NCBI GenBank assembly: GCA_002840785.1
Contig: PHCH01000013.1
Location: forward strand, 1-64,000
Reading direction: 5' to 3'
Source: Betaproteobacteria bacterium HGW-Betaproteobacteria-4
Lineage (GTDB): Bacteria > Pseudomonadota > Gammaproteobacteria > Burkholderiales > Rhodocyclaceae
DNA: 64,000 nt
The position numbers and the translations under genes are program-made. Below are positions 1-8,582 of this stretch, piece after piece (the first letter of the stretch is position 1; each line of letters opens with the position of its first letter). A model generated the notes under the pieces. It was not told the origin of the DNA. It saw only the letters and a list, made by a program, of their open reading frames with translations, and did not search any database.

Positions 1-825
1 CTGTTCCAGACGGTCGCGGTGCGCCGCCAGTTCGGCCTGCTCGGCTTTGCTCCGGGTGATGTCGCGGGTGATGGAGAGGACGCAGGGTTGGCCGTCGAAA
101 CTCATCGGCGATACCGAGAACATGCCCCAGAACACCTCGCCGCCTTTTTTGCGGAACAGGGCTTCGAAAGCAAACCGGGATTTCTTCTCGCGTACTTGCT
201 GGCTGAAAACCTGGCGATCTTCCGGGTTGGCCCAGATCGAGATTTCCAGCGAACTGTGGCCGATGAGTTCATGGCGGGCGTAGCCGCTCATGTCGAGAAA
301 GGCCTGGTTGACCTCGAGATAAACGCCGTCCTGCAGGCGGGTGATGGCAATGGCGTCGAGCGTCGTCTCGAAGGCGGTACGGTAGCGCGTCTCGCTGTCT
401 GCCTGGGCCTGCTGCGAGCGGATGACGTCGCTGATGTCGCGGAAATACCAGACGCGGCCGAGATATTGCCCATCGTTGCTGCGCAAGGCGGTCGAGTAGC
501 GTTTCAGGGTTCGCCCGTCGTTGAGCGGAATGGTGCAGTCGTCGCGCTGGTCCGGGTCGGCGTACAGGGCCTGGACGCGGGCAAGGAAGGGGTCGCGGTC
601 GCGAACCTGGGCCAGGCCCTTGGCGAGGATGGCGGTTTCCGGCGTGCCGATCAGGGCTTCCAGCGGGCCGCTCGGGCGGGGAATGTTCCAGACCGTGAAA
701 AAGCGTTCGTTGACCGAAACGATTTTGTCTTCATCATCGACCACCAGAATGCCGTCCGGCGCTTCGCCGAGGATGGCGCTGTGCAGGGAACTGCGAAAGG
801 CTTCGCTGTGTTGGTCGGCGGGCAT
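1..825 (-). CDS. PAS-domain signalling protein, N-terminal 275 residues (runs off left edge)
   Basis: Open from an ATG at 825 to base 1 with no stop, so only the N-terminal 275 residues are visible. Two PAS-type sensor domains can be read: residues about 12-130 (starting near APDGILVVDDEDKIVSVN and closing with GRVWYFRDISD) and about 145-265 (starting near ETTLDAIAITRLQDGVY, with the PAC-type ending VLSITRDITRSKAEQ). A short linker that looks coiled-coil begins at the window edge. No signal peptide or membrane segment is visible, so it is probably cytoplasmic. The output domain lies outside the window; a histidine kinase or a GGDEF/EAL enzyme are the usual possibilities and cannot be told apart here. 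It is followed upstream by about 100 bases without a gene. Confidence 0.85.
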   Translation of the reverse strand, partial: MPADQHSEAFRSSLHSAILGEAPDGILVVDDEDKIVSVNERFFTVWNIPRPSGPLEALIGTPETAILAKGLAQVRDRDPFLARVQALYADPDQRDDCTIPLNDGRTLKRYSTALRSNDGQYLGRVWYFRDISDVIRSQQAQADSETRYRTAFETTLDAIAITRLQDGVYLEVNQAFLDMSGYARHELIGHSSLEISIWANPEDRQVFSQQVREKKSRFAFEALFRKKGGEVFWGMFSVSPMSFDGQPCVLSITRDITRSKAEQAELAAHRDRLEQ

Positions 826-925
826 ATGAGCAAGTCTGTTCAGGCTTGAGAAGGCTGTTGCCGAACATCATACCCGCGTTGTGGCAGGCGCTTCTTCTGC
901 CGTTGCGCCGCTGTTTGCTGTGCCA

Positions 926-1696
926 TCAATGAGCGGCGTTTTCGATCGACCGGCGGCTCAGCGGGTCCTGAAGGTAGTAGCGGCAGAGCAGGCCGTAGAT
1001 GGCCGGATATTCGCTGGCGACGACGTCGGGGATGTCGAAGAAGCTCTCGGACAGAACGGCGAAAAATTCGGCCCGGTCGGTGCTGGCATAGGGGTCGATA
1101 GGCGTATCTTCGCCGCTGTCCACGCGCTGGCAAAAATCGTCGTAGGCCGCCGAGAATTTGGCTTCCCACTCCGTTTCGGCGATGCCCGAATGCAGTGCCG
1201 GCATGCCGTCCGCTTCGCCGTTGAGCATGTCCAGCTTGTGGGCGAATTCGTGGATCACCACGTTGTAGCCGTCGCCGGCCATCTGCACGTCGTACCAGGA
1301 AATGATCAGCGGGCCGCCCTCCCAGGCCTCGCCGGAGAGCACGTCGTCGTATTCGTGGACGACGCCGGATTCGTCCTCGATGCGGCGCGGCACGACGAAT
1401 TCGTCCGGGTAAACGACAATGCCGACCCATTCGCGATAGGCTGCCAGGCCCAGCTTGAGGATGGGCAGGCAGCCCTGGGCGGCGATCGAAACGCAGATTT
1501 CGTCGCTCAGTTCGAGGCCGCCAGCGGTGCTGAATTCCTTCTCGGCGAGAAAGGCTTCTGCTTTTATTTTCAGCTCTTTTTTCTCGTTGACCGTAAGAAC
1601 GTCGAGAAAGGGTAACGAGGCGACGGTCGCCGCCCACAGCGCATCGGGGATCGGCGGCGACTTCTTGCCGCGCAGGCGGTCGAGCAGGGATCTCAT
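926..1696 (-). CDS. mtfA: MtfA-type zinc peptidase (M90 family)
   Basis: A 256-residue protein of the MtfA/DgsA anti-repressor family, about the usual length. The zinc-binding HEFAH motif is at residues 149-153, followed by a C-terminal acidic segment (AEFFAVLSE, from residue 209) that should supply the third ligand. In E. coli MtfA binds the glucose repressor Mlc and has aminopeptidase activity; whether Mlc exists here is unknown, so the physiological role is inferred only loosely. No signal peptide, hence cytoplasmic. Its start overlaps the stop of the DMT transporter gene by four bases (ATGA), so the two are probably co-transcribed. Residues 34-42 (LTVNEKKEL) are encoded by a weak match to the dispersed repeat described elsewhere in this window. 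Confidence 0.9.
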   Translation of the reverse strand: MRSLLDRLRGKKSPPIPDALWAATVASLPFLDVLTVNEKKELKIKAEAFLAEKEFSTAGGLELSDEICVSIAAQGCLPILKLGLAAYREWVGIVVYPDEFVVPRRIEDESGVVHEYDDVLSGEAWEGGPLIISWYDVQMAGDGYNVVIHEFAHKLDMLNGEADGMPALHSGIAETEWEAKFSAAYDDFCQRVDSGEDTPIDPYASTDRAEFFAVLSESFFDIPDVVASEYPAIYGLLCRYYLQDPLSRRSIENAAH

Positions 1697-2577
1697 CGTT
1701 TCATTGTCAGCCAGATACCCGTGAAGATCAGGCCGATGCCGAAGTAGTGGTACCAGAACGGGATTTCATTGAGGAACAGGAAGGAGAGCAGCGTCCCGAA
1801 CACCGGCATGAGGTGGATGAACAGGCTGGCCTTGTTGGCGCCGACTTCGGCCACCCCCTTGTTGTAGAAAATGTAGCCGACGAAACTGGGAAAGATGCCG
1901 ACGTAAGCCAGCGCGCTGAGCGAGCCGAGGTTGAGGTCGATGTGCCGGCCCTGCATGAGTTCCCAGGCGTAGGCCGGGGCCAGGGCACAGAGGCCGATGA
2001 CGGTGGTCGCGCCGAGCATGAGCATGGGATGCACGCCGGCCGGGCGCCAAGCCAGGGCCACGGTGTAGATGGCCCAGTCGAGCACGGCGACGAGCATCCA
2101 GACGTCGCCGACATTGAGGTTGAGATGGGCGAGCACGGCAAGATCGCCGCGCGAGACGATGGTCATGGCGCCGCACAGCGAAATGATGACGCCGAGCCCT
2201 TCGATGCGGCGCAGATGCTTGCCGAGAAAAGCCCAGGAAATGGCGATGGTGGCGATCGGGATGAAGGAATTGAGCAGCGCCGCATTGGTCGCCGTGGTGT
2301 GCTGCAGCGCCAGGTAGGCGAAAGTGTTGTAGCCGCCGACGCCGAGCAGGCCGAGGACGAGCAGCGGTTTCCAGCCTTTCTTGAGCAGCGGCCACTGGCT
2401 TCTGAGGTGGGGCAGCGCCAGCGGCAGAATGAGCGCCAGCGCGATGGCCCAGCGCCAGAAGGACATGGTCAGCGGCGGGATGTCGCCGCGGCTGGCACGG
2501 CCGACCACCATGTTGCCCGACCACGAGAGGACGGTCAGGGTGAGCAGCAGATAAGGGTTGGCAAACAGCTTTTTCAT
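1693..2577 (-). CDS. DMT superfamily transporter (two EamA domains)
   Basis: A 294-residue integral membrane protein with about ten hydrophobic segments in two EamA-like halves (roughly 8-140 and 150-290). The first half starts with the typical LLTLTVLSWSGNMVVGR segment. Such proteins export amino acids, metabolites or drugs; the substrate cannot be read from sequence. The ATG at 2577 has a CATAAT hexamer nine bases upstream, a pattern repeated at other genes here. It is transcribed away from relA, with 58 bases between the two starts, and continues into mtfA through an ATGA overlap. Confidence 0.88.
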   Translation of the reverse strand: MKKLFANPYLLLTLTVLSWSGNMVVGRASRGDIPPLTMSFWRWAIALALILPLALPHLRSQWPLLKKGWKPLLVLGLLGVGGYNTFAYLALQHTTATNAALLNSFIPIATIAISWAFLGKHLRRIEGLGVIISLCGAMTIVSRGDLAVLAHLNLNVGDVWMLVAVLDWAIYTVALAWRPAGVHPMLMLGATTVIGLCALAPAYAWELMQGRHIDLNLGSLSALAYVGIFPSFVGYIFYNKGVAEVGANKASLFIHLMPVFGTLLSFLFLNEIPFWYHYFGIGLIFTGIWLTMKR

Positions 2578-2623
2578 GGTTGGCGGATTATGCCCGATGA
2601 GCCCGTAGCATGCGCCACCCCGC

Positions 2624-2629
2624 TATAAT
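2624..2629 (+). promoter_or_regulatory. TATAAT -10 element six bases before the relA start
   Basis: A perfect TATAAT sits six bases before the ATG of relA. The transcript would therefore start at or next to the A of the start codon, and no Shine-Dalgarno sequence precedes the ATG. No good -35 hexamer is visible 16-18 bases upstream. Confidence 0.5.
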
Positions 2630-2635
2630 TGCGGC

Positions 2636-4858
2636 ATGGTTTCCGTCGCCCATTCTGTCGCTTCGCAAAGCGACTTCGAACAGTTCCTCGTCAAGCTGAC
2701 CGAGGGCCTTGCTCCGGCCGATGCCGAGCGTCTCAAATCAGCCGTCGAATACGCCTGGACTACCTACGGCGAACGCACGCTAGGCAGCGGCGAGCGGATC
2801 TGGTCGCACGCCCTGGGCATGGCCGTCATCGTGGCCGGCCTCAAGCTCGATGTCGAGTCGCGCATCGCGGCGGTCCTTTTCGCCATCCCGGCCCAGGATG
2901 AACACGGCGTCGCCAGCATCGAAACGCGCTTCGGCAAGCCGGCGGCGCATCTCGTACACGGCATTTCGCGCCTCAACAAATTGCGGCCGATCGCCAAGGG
3001 CTTTGTCGCCACCAACATCGAAGCCGGCGAGGTCAATCCGGTCGAGATGAAGGCGCAGATCGAAGTCCTGCGCAAGATGCTGCTGGCCATGGTCGAGGAC
3101 ATTCGCGTCGTCCTCCTGCGTCTGGCCAGCCGGACGCAGACCCTGCGTTTCTACGCCTCCAACCCGGATGACCTGCGCGTCCAGGTGGCGCGCGAAACGC
3201 TCGAACTCTATTCGCCGTTGGCCAACCGGCTCGGCGTCTGGGAACTGAAGTGGGAACTCGAGGACTTGTCCTTCCGCTTCATCCACCCGGAAACCTACAA
3301 GAAACTGGCCAAGCTGCTCGACGAAAAACGCAGCGAACGCGAGCAGTTCATTGTCGATGCCGTGGCCAGGGTGCGCGGCGAACTCGAAGCGGCCGGCGTC
3401 AAGGGGGCCGAAATCTACGGTCGGCCGAAGCACATCTACAGCATCTGGAACAAGATGCACAAAAAGGGTGTTGATTTCTCTGAAGTCTATGACGTGCGCG
3501 CCCTGCGCATCATCGTCGACGACCTCAAGGACTGCTACACCGCGCTCGGCATCGTGCACAACCTGTGGCTGCCGATTCCCAAGGAGTTCGACGACTACAT
3601 CTCGAATCCCAAGGGCAACTACTACCGTTCGCTGCACACGGCCGTGCGCTGTCCGGACGGGCGCAGCCTGGAAATCCAGATCCGTACCTGGGAGATGCAC
3701 AAGCACGCCGAACTCGGCGTCGCCGCCCACTGGCGTTACAAGGAGGGCAGCAAGCGCAACGCCGAGGACGATTACGACGAGAAGATCGCCTGGCTGCGCC
3801 AACTGCTGACCTGGAAGGACGAAGTCGCCGACAGTTCGGACTGGGTCAAGCACTACAAGCAGGCAGCGCTCGACGAAACCATCTACGTCATCACGCCGCA
3901 GGGCAAGGTGGTCGACCTGCCGGCCGGTTCGACGCCGGTCGATTTTGCCTATCGCGTGCATACCGACCTCGGCCACCGTTGCCGGGGCGCCAAGATTGCC
4001 GGCCATCTCGTGCCGCTCAACACGGCGCTCGAAACCGGGCAGGAGGTCGAGATCGTCACCGCCAAGGTCGGCGGCCCTTCGCGCGACTGGCTCAACCCCG
4101 GCCTCGGCTACATCCACACCAAGAGCGCCCGGGTCAAGGTACGCGCCTGGTTCTCCAACCTGGCGCTCGAAGAAACGCTCGGCGAAGGGCGCAGCCTGAT
4201 CGCCAAGGAATTGCAGCGGGCCGGCCAGACCGGGGCGAATATCGAGGAACTCTCGCACAAGCTGGGTTTTGCCAAGGCCGACGACCTGTACATCGCCGCC
4301 GCCCGGGGCGATCTCAATCAGCGGCAATTCCAGGCCGTCGCCAAGGGCGCCGACCTGCTGGCCGAAACCCTGCTGCCGGACGAGGTGTTGACCAAACCGA
4401 GCAAGCCGGTCCAGGGCAACCAGGGCATCCTCATCGTCGGCGTCGACAAGCTGCTGACCCAGCTCGCCCGTTGCTGCAAGCCGGCACCGCCCGACGAAAT
4501 CCAGGGTTTCATCACGCGCGGCAAGGGCATTTCCATCCACCGCATGGACTGCCCCAATTTTTCCAATCTCGCCGCCCTGCATCCGGAGCGGGTCATCGAA
4601 ACCGACTGGGGCGGGACGACGACCGGCGTCTTCGCCGCCGACATCATTGTCGACGCCCACGACCGCCAGGGCCTGCTGCGCGACATTTCCGAAATCTTCA
4701 CCCGCGAGCGGCTCAATGTCGTCGGCGTCAATACCCAGTCCAAGCAGGGCAAGGCGCACATGAGCTTTACCGTCGAAATCACCAACCTGCAGCAAATGCA
4801 GAAGACGCTGACCCTCATCCACGAGGTCGAAGGCGTCGTCGGCGTGCGCCGCGCCTGA
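2636..4858 (+). CDS. relA: RelA, (p)ppGpp synthetase (hydrolase-dead)
   Basis: A 740-residue long RelA/SpoT homologue. The N-terminal hydrolase fold is present, but the metal-binding HD pair is replaced (FAIPAQDE near residues 82-89), so hydrolysis should be lost. The synthetase domain (about 255-375) carries RPKHIYSIW and, near residue 317, EFDDYI, the acidic EXDD form typical of monofunctional RelA rather than the RXKD of SpoT/Rel. A TGS domain follows (about 412-475), then a Cys-containing segment (RCCKPAP) and a C-terminal ACT domain (about 662-740). These regions couple the enzyme to stalled ribosomes. This is the stringent-response alarmone synthetase; a separate SpoT should exist elsewhere in the genome. 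The start is chosen by the end of homology and the TATAAT immediately upstream. Confidence 0.95.
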   Translation: MVSVAHSVASQSDFEQFLVKLTEGLAPADAERLKSAVEYAWTTYGERTLGSGERIWSHALGMAVIVAGLKLDVESRIAAVLFAIPAQDEHGVASIETRFGKPAAHLVHGISRLNKLRPIAKGFVATNIEAGEVNPVEMKAQIEVLRKMLLAMVEDIRVVLLRLASRTQTLRFYASNPDDLRVQVARETLELYSPLANRLGVWELKWELEDLSFRFIHPETYKKLAKLLDEKRSEREQFIVDAVARVRGELEAAGVKGAEIYGRPKHIYSIWNKMHKKGVDFSEVYDVRALRIIVDDLKDCYTALGIVHNLWLPIPKEFDDYISNPKGNYYRSLHTAVRCPDGRSLEIQIRTWEMHKHAELGVAAHWRYKEGSKRNAEDDYDEKIAWLRQLLTWKDEVADSSDWVKHYKQAALDETIYVITPQGKVVDLPAGSTPVDFAYRVHTDLGHRCRGAKIAGHLVPLNTALETGQEVEIVTAKVGGPSRDWLNPGLGYIHTKSARVKVRAWFSNLALEETLGEGRSLIAKELQRAGQTGANIEELSHKLGFAKADDLYIAAARGDLNQRQFQAVAKGADLLAETLLPDEVLTKPSKPVQGNQGILIVGVDKLLTQLARCCKPAPPDEIQGFITRGKGISIHRMDCPNFSNLAALHPERVIETDWGGTTTGVFAADIIVDAHDRQGLLRDISEIFTRERLNVVGVNTQSKQGKAHMSFTVEITNLQQMQKTLTLIHEVEGVVGVRRA

Positions 4859-4874
4859 GCGTCAGGGAGTCCGC

Positions 4875-5054
4875 ATGAAAGGCAACTTTGCAGCCATCGC
4901 CCTGATCGCCATCGGCGCCATTGCCCTGGCCGTCAACCTCGACCTGTTCGAGCTCGATCTGGTCGGGTTGATCAAGAAATGGTGGCCGCTGGTGCTGATT
5001 CTGCTCGGGGTCGGGTTGTTTTTTACGCCCGATGACCGGGCAAGAAAAAACTGA
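4875..5054 (+). CDS. Small two-helix membrane protein (LiaI/LiaF-like, DUF5668-type)
   Basis: A 59-residue protein starting MKGNFAAIALIAIGAIAL, with an AGGGAG-type ribosome site six bases upstream. It has two hydrophobic helices (about 5-22 and 37-53) joined by a short loop containing NLDLFELDL and KKWWPLVLILLG. The pattern of a hydrophobic segment followed by WWPLvLILLGxG is that of the LiaI/LiaF transmembrane region family found in envelope-stress proteins. It lies 16 bases after relA on the same strand and just before a strong terminator, so it is probably the last gene of the relA transcript. Function unknown. Confidence 0.75.
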   Translation: MKGNFAAIALIAIGAIALAVNLDLFELDLVGLIKKWWPLVLILLGVGLFFTPDDRARKN

Positions 5055-5065
5055 TCGATGGAAAT

Positions 5066-5098
5066 AAAAATGCGGCCCGCGGGCCGCATTTGATTTTT
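5066..5098. terminator. Bidirectional rho-independent terminator
   Basis: An 18-base perfect palindrome (TGCGGCCCG then CGGGCCGCA, 5071-5088) is flanked by A-rich sequence on the left and ATTTGATTTTT on the right. It can end both the relA transcript and the leftward ppk transcript. The T-rich arm on its right merges into a copy of the dispersed repeat. Confidence 0.8.
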
Positions 5099-5124
5099 GG
5101 TCATTTTTCCCGGTTGACCGTAGG
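5092..5124 (-). repeat. Dispersed uptake-like repeat, copy 1
   Basis: On the minus strand it reads CCTACGGTCAACCGGGAAAA, then TGACCAAAAATC: the common core plus two A/T tracts about one helical turn apart. It lies between the broken ppk gene and the bidirectional terminator. Confidence 0.85.
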
Positions 5125-5132
5125 AATCGCGA

Positions 5133-7116
5133 TCAACTGCTGCCCAGCGTCACCATCAATTCGCCCTGGGCGTTGTGCGGCTTGCTGCGTGATGAGCGGC
5201 GACGCTGGTAGTTGCCCTGGCTGTTCATGTCCCAACCCTGCTGGTTGTCGGCCAGGTAGAACTTGAGGCCTTCGGTGATGACGCGCTTTTTGAGCTTGGG
5301 GTCGAGGATGGGGAAGGCGAGTTCGATGCGCTTGAAGAAATTGCGGTCCATCCAGTCGGCGCTGGAGAGGTAGACGGTTTCCTTGCCGCCGGCCAGGAAG
5401 TAGGACGATGAGGTCGATCTCGACGCCGGCTTGCGAGGCCTGGTAGAGCGCATCGATGACTTCCGGTTCGACCAGCGAGTTCATCTTGGCGACGATGCGC
5501 GCCTTGCCGCCGGCCCTGGCTGTTTCGGCTTCGGCCTGGATGCCGGCGACGACGTTCGGTTGTAGGGTGAACGGCGCTTGCCACAGATGCTTGAGGGTGC
5601 GCGCCTTGCCGAGACCGGTCAGTTGCTTGAAGACTTCGCTGACGTCGTTGGTGATCTCTTCGTTGGCGGTCATCAGGCCGAAGTCGGAGTAGAGGCGGGC
5701 GGTGCGCGGGTGGTAGTTGCCGGTACCGAGGTGGGCGTAGCGCTTGAGGCCGCCGTCTTCGCGGCGGACGATGAGGAGCGCCTTGGCGTGGGTCTTGTAG
5801 CCGACGACGCCATAAACGACGTGGGCGCCGACCTGCTCGAGCTTGGTTGCCCAGCTGATGTTGGCTTCTTCGTCGAAACGGGCCATGAGCTCGACGACGA
5901 CGGTGACTTCCTTGCCGTTCTGGGCGGCGCGGATCAGCGATTCCATGAGGACCGAGTCGGTGCCGGTGCGGTACACCGTCATCTTGATGGCGACCACGGC
6001 GGGGTCGGTGGCCGCCTGGCTCAGGAATTCGATGACCGGGGCGAACGACTGGTAGGGGTGGTGGAGCAGGACGTCGGCCTTGCGGATGGTGTCGAAAATA
6101 TTGACGCCTTTGCCGACGACCTTGGGCAGGCCCGGCACGAAGGGGCGGAATTTCATGTCCGGGCGATCGACCCAGTCCGGCACCTGCATCAGGCGAACCA
6201 GGTTCACCGGGCCATTGACGCGGTAAAGGTCGGCGGCCTTGAGTTCAAACTGGGCGAGCAGGAATTCGGTCATCGCCTCCGAGCAGTTGTTGGCGACTTC
6301 GAGACGCACGGCGTTGCCGAAGTGGCGTTGCGGCAATTCGCCCTGCAGCTTGGTGCGCAGGTTGGTGACTTCTTCCTCGTCGACGAAGAGGTCGGAATTG
6401 CGCGTGGCGCGGAACTGGTAGCAGCCGAGCACGGTCATGCCGGTGAATAGTTCGCCGACGAATTCATGCAGGATGGACGACAGGAAAACAAAGCCGTATT
6501 CGCAGCCGGCCAGTTCCTCGGGCAGGCGGATGACCCGCGGCAGGACGCGCGGCGCCTGGACGATGGCGGCGTTGGAACTGCGCCCGAAGGCGTCCTTGCC
6601 TTCGAGTTCGATGGCAAAGTTCAAGCTCTTGTTGAGCACTTTCGGGAAGGGGTGCGACGGGTCGAGCCCGATCGGCGTCAGCACCGGCACCATTTCGCGC
6701 AGGAAATAATTGCGGATCCACTCGCGTTGCGCCTCGTTCCACGTCACCCGGCGCAGGAAACGGATGCCCTCGTTGGCCAGCGCCGGCAGGATGATGTCGT
6801 TGAGGTGCTGGTACTGTTCGGTGACGATGGCGTGGGCTTCGGCCGAAACCAGACGGAAGGCCTCCTGCGCTGTCTTGCCGTCGGTGGTGACGACGGTGGC
6901 GTGCGCCTTGACCTGTTCCTTGAGCCCGGCCATGCGGATTTCGAAGAATTCGTCGAGGTTGCTCGAGACGATGCAGAGGAAGCGCAGGCGTTCGAGCAGC
7001 GGCATGCGTTCGTCTTCGGCCTGGGCCAGAACGCGCCGGTTGAAGGCGAGCAAACCGAGTTCGCGGTTGAGGTAGTTTTCGGTCGGGAAGCGGGGTTTCG
7101 GCAGCGGATGGGGCAT
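5133..7116 (-). pseudogene. ppk: Polyphosphate kinase 1 with an out-of-frame internal deletion
   Basis: From ATG 7116 (GGAGA 8 bases upstream; a longer start at 7164 is possible) the frame encodes PPK1 through the N, head and first catalytic domains. The HxK motif region (YKTHAKALLIV) and YAHLGTGNYHPRTARLY are intact. After GVEIDLIV (near 5405) about 33 expected residues are missing. They include the RPG-rich loop and the RFLEH segment that holds the second conserved catalytic histidine (His592 in E. coli). Sequence resumes in a different frame as [23 protein letters not shown] down to a stop at 5133. In the original frame translation runs into junk ending at 5101. So about 100 bases (not a multiple of three) appear lost, which should abolish polyphosphate synthesis by this gene. 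A collapse during assembly is an equally plausible cause. Confidence 0.85.
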
Positions 7117-7209
7117 CGCGCAATCTCCATGTTTTTTCTGAAGTATAGGCTTTAAGTCCATCATTTTGTTGCACTAAGATTACGGCGCGATGACACGCAA
7201 CGACTGATT

Positions 7210-7240
7210 GCTACGGTCAACCGGAAATTTTGGCCAAATT
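7210..7240 (+). repeat. Dispersed uptake-like repeat, copy 2
   Basis: GCTACGGTCAACCGGAAA, then TTTTGGCCAAATT. It occupies the gap between the 3' end of menF and the start of ppk. Confidence 0.85.
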
Positions 7241-7241
7241 C

Positions 7242-8582
7242 TCAGGCGCGGCGACTGTCGCCCGATTCGGGCCGGACCGGCGGCCCCAGCGCGGCGAGCA
7301 GGGTGCCCAGCTTGGCGGTGGTTTCGGCCAGTTCGTGCGCGGCGTCGGAGCCGGCGACAATGCCGGCGCCGGCCTGCAGTTCGGCCGTGTTGCCGGCGAG
7401 CAGGGCCGAACGCAGGGCGACCGAAAACTCACCATCGCCCTCCGCCGTCAGCAGGCCGATAGCGCCGCTGTACCAGCCGCTGCGCTGCTCGTTGTGCTCG
7501 GCCAGCCAGGCCTGGGCGGCGGCGACCGGAAAACCGCCGATGGCCGGCGTCGGATGCAGGGCGCGGACCAGTTCGAACAGCGTCGTCCCCGGGCGGACGG
7601 TGGCCGCCACCCGGCTGCGCAAATGCAGGAGTTGGCCGGCCGCATGTTCGGCCGCCGGCTCGGCCACCGGCGGCTTGGCGCAGAACGGCACCAGCGCCGC
7701 GCAGACGGCTTGGACGACGAGCGCCTGCTCGTGACGATTCTTGGCTTCGGAGAGGGCCAGCGAGCCGGGCCATGCGGTGCCGGCCAGGGCATCGGCATCG
7801 ACGCGGTTGCCGGCGAGGCGGACTAGCCGTTCGGGCGTTGCGCCGACGAAGCTGTGCTGGTCGTTGCCGTGGGCGTAGACGAGGCTGGCCGGTTGTTGGC
7901 TGACCAGGTTGCCGAGCACCGAGGCTGCCGAAAACGGTCCATCGGCCTCGATTTTCCGGCTGCGGGCGAGGACGATCTTGTCGACGCGGCCGGCCACGAT
8001 GTCGCGCAATGCGGCATTGACGCGAGCGATCCAGGCTTGCTCGGCCAAGGTTTCGGGGCGACTCGGGCGTTGGCGCGGGGCGCCGGCGAGGGCTGGCGTC
8101 GTCAGCCATTGCGGCCATTCGGCGGCGGCCTGGGCGAGGCGGCCGGCCGGCGCGCTGAGCGTGACCGAACATTCGCCGCCGACCGATTCGAGCAGGATGG
8201 CCGGGATGGCGAGCAGGGCATTGGGCAGCGGCGCGTTGTTGGCGGCGTCGAAGGCGAAACCGGCGAAGGCGAAGGCCGGCCCGTTGCGTCGCCAGTCGCG
8301 GCAAAAGCCGGCGAAGGCGTTGTCGAGCGCGGCCAGCCGATTGGGGCCGGCGCTCGCGACGTGCAGGGCGTGGCCGATGGCCAGGCGAAATTCGTGGCGA
8401 TCGGGGCGGGCGCGATACCAGTAGGGGGCGTTGGCTGGCAGCAGGTGCAACCAGTCGTTCTCCCCTCGGCCAAGCGAGAGACGCAGGCTGACCGGAGCCG
8501 AGGCCGGGGCGCCGGCGGCCAGCGCTTCCAGCCGGGCCAGCGTTGCCGGGGCGCTCAGGCAGCGACGCAGGGCGTGGATCAT
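7242..8582 (-). CDS. menF: Isochorismate synthase
   Basis: A 446-residue chorismate-binding enzyme. The C-terminal two-thirds carry the family core, including VDKIVLARS, SFVGATPERLV, ALAGTAWPG, SRVAATVRPGTTLFELV and LHPTPAIGGFP. It converts chorismate to isochorismate. Because menE overlaps its start by four bases (ATGA at 8579-8582), the menaquinone pathway is more likely than a siderophore or salicylate pathway. The N-terminal 150 residues are more variable, as usual for MenF/EntC. It is cytoplasmic. The remaining men genes are not in this window. A copy of the dispersed repeat follows the stop codon directly. Confidence 0.88.
   Translation of the reverse strand: MIHALRRCLSAPATLARLEALAAGAPASAPVSLRLSLGRGENDWLHLLPANAPYWYRARPDRHEFRLAIGHALHVASAGPNRLAALDNAFAGFCRDWRRNGPAFAFAGFAFDAANNAPLPNALLAIPAILLESVGGECSVTLSAPAGRLAQAAAEWPQWLTTPALAGAPRQRPSRPETLAEQAWIARVNAALRDIVAGRVDKIVLARSRKIEADGPFSAASVLGNLVSQQPASLVYAHGNDQHSFVGATPERLVRLAGNRVDADALAGTAWPGSLALSEAKNRHEQALVVQAVCAALVPFCAKPPVAEPAAEHAAGQLLHLRSRVAATVRPGTTLFELVRALHPTPAIGGFPVAAAQAWLAEHNEQRSGWYSGAIGLLTAEGDGEFSVALRSALLAGNTAELQAGAGIVAGSDAAHELAETTAKLGTLLAALGPPVRPESGDSRRA

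Noticed and set aside
2780-4822. 680-codon open frame on the minus strand opposite relA
   Set aside because: A shadow of GC-rich codons in relA; the plus-strand protein has full RelA domain content and the minus-strand protein has no recognisable fold.
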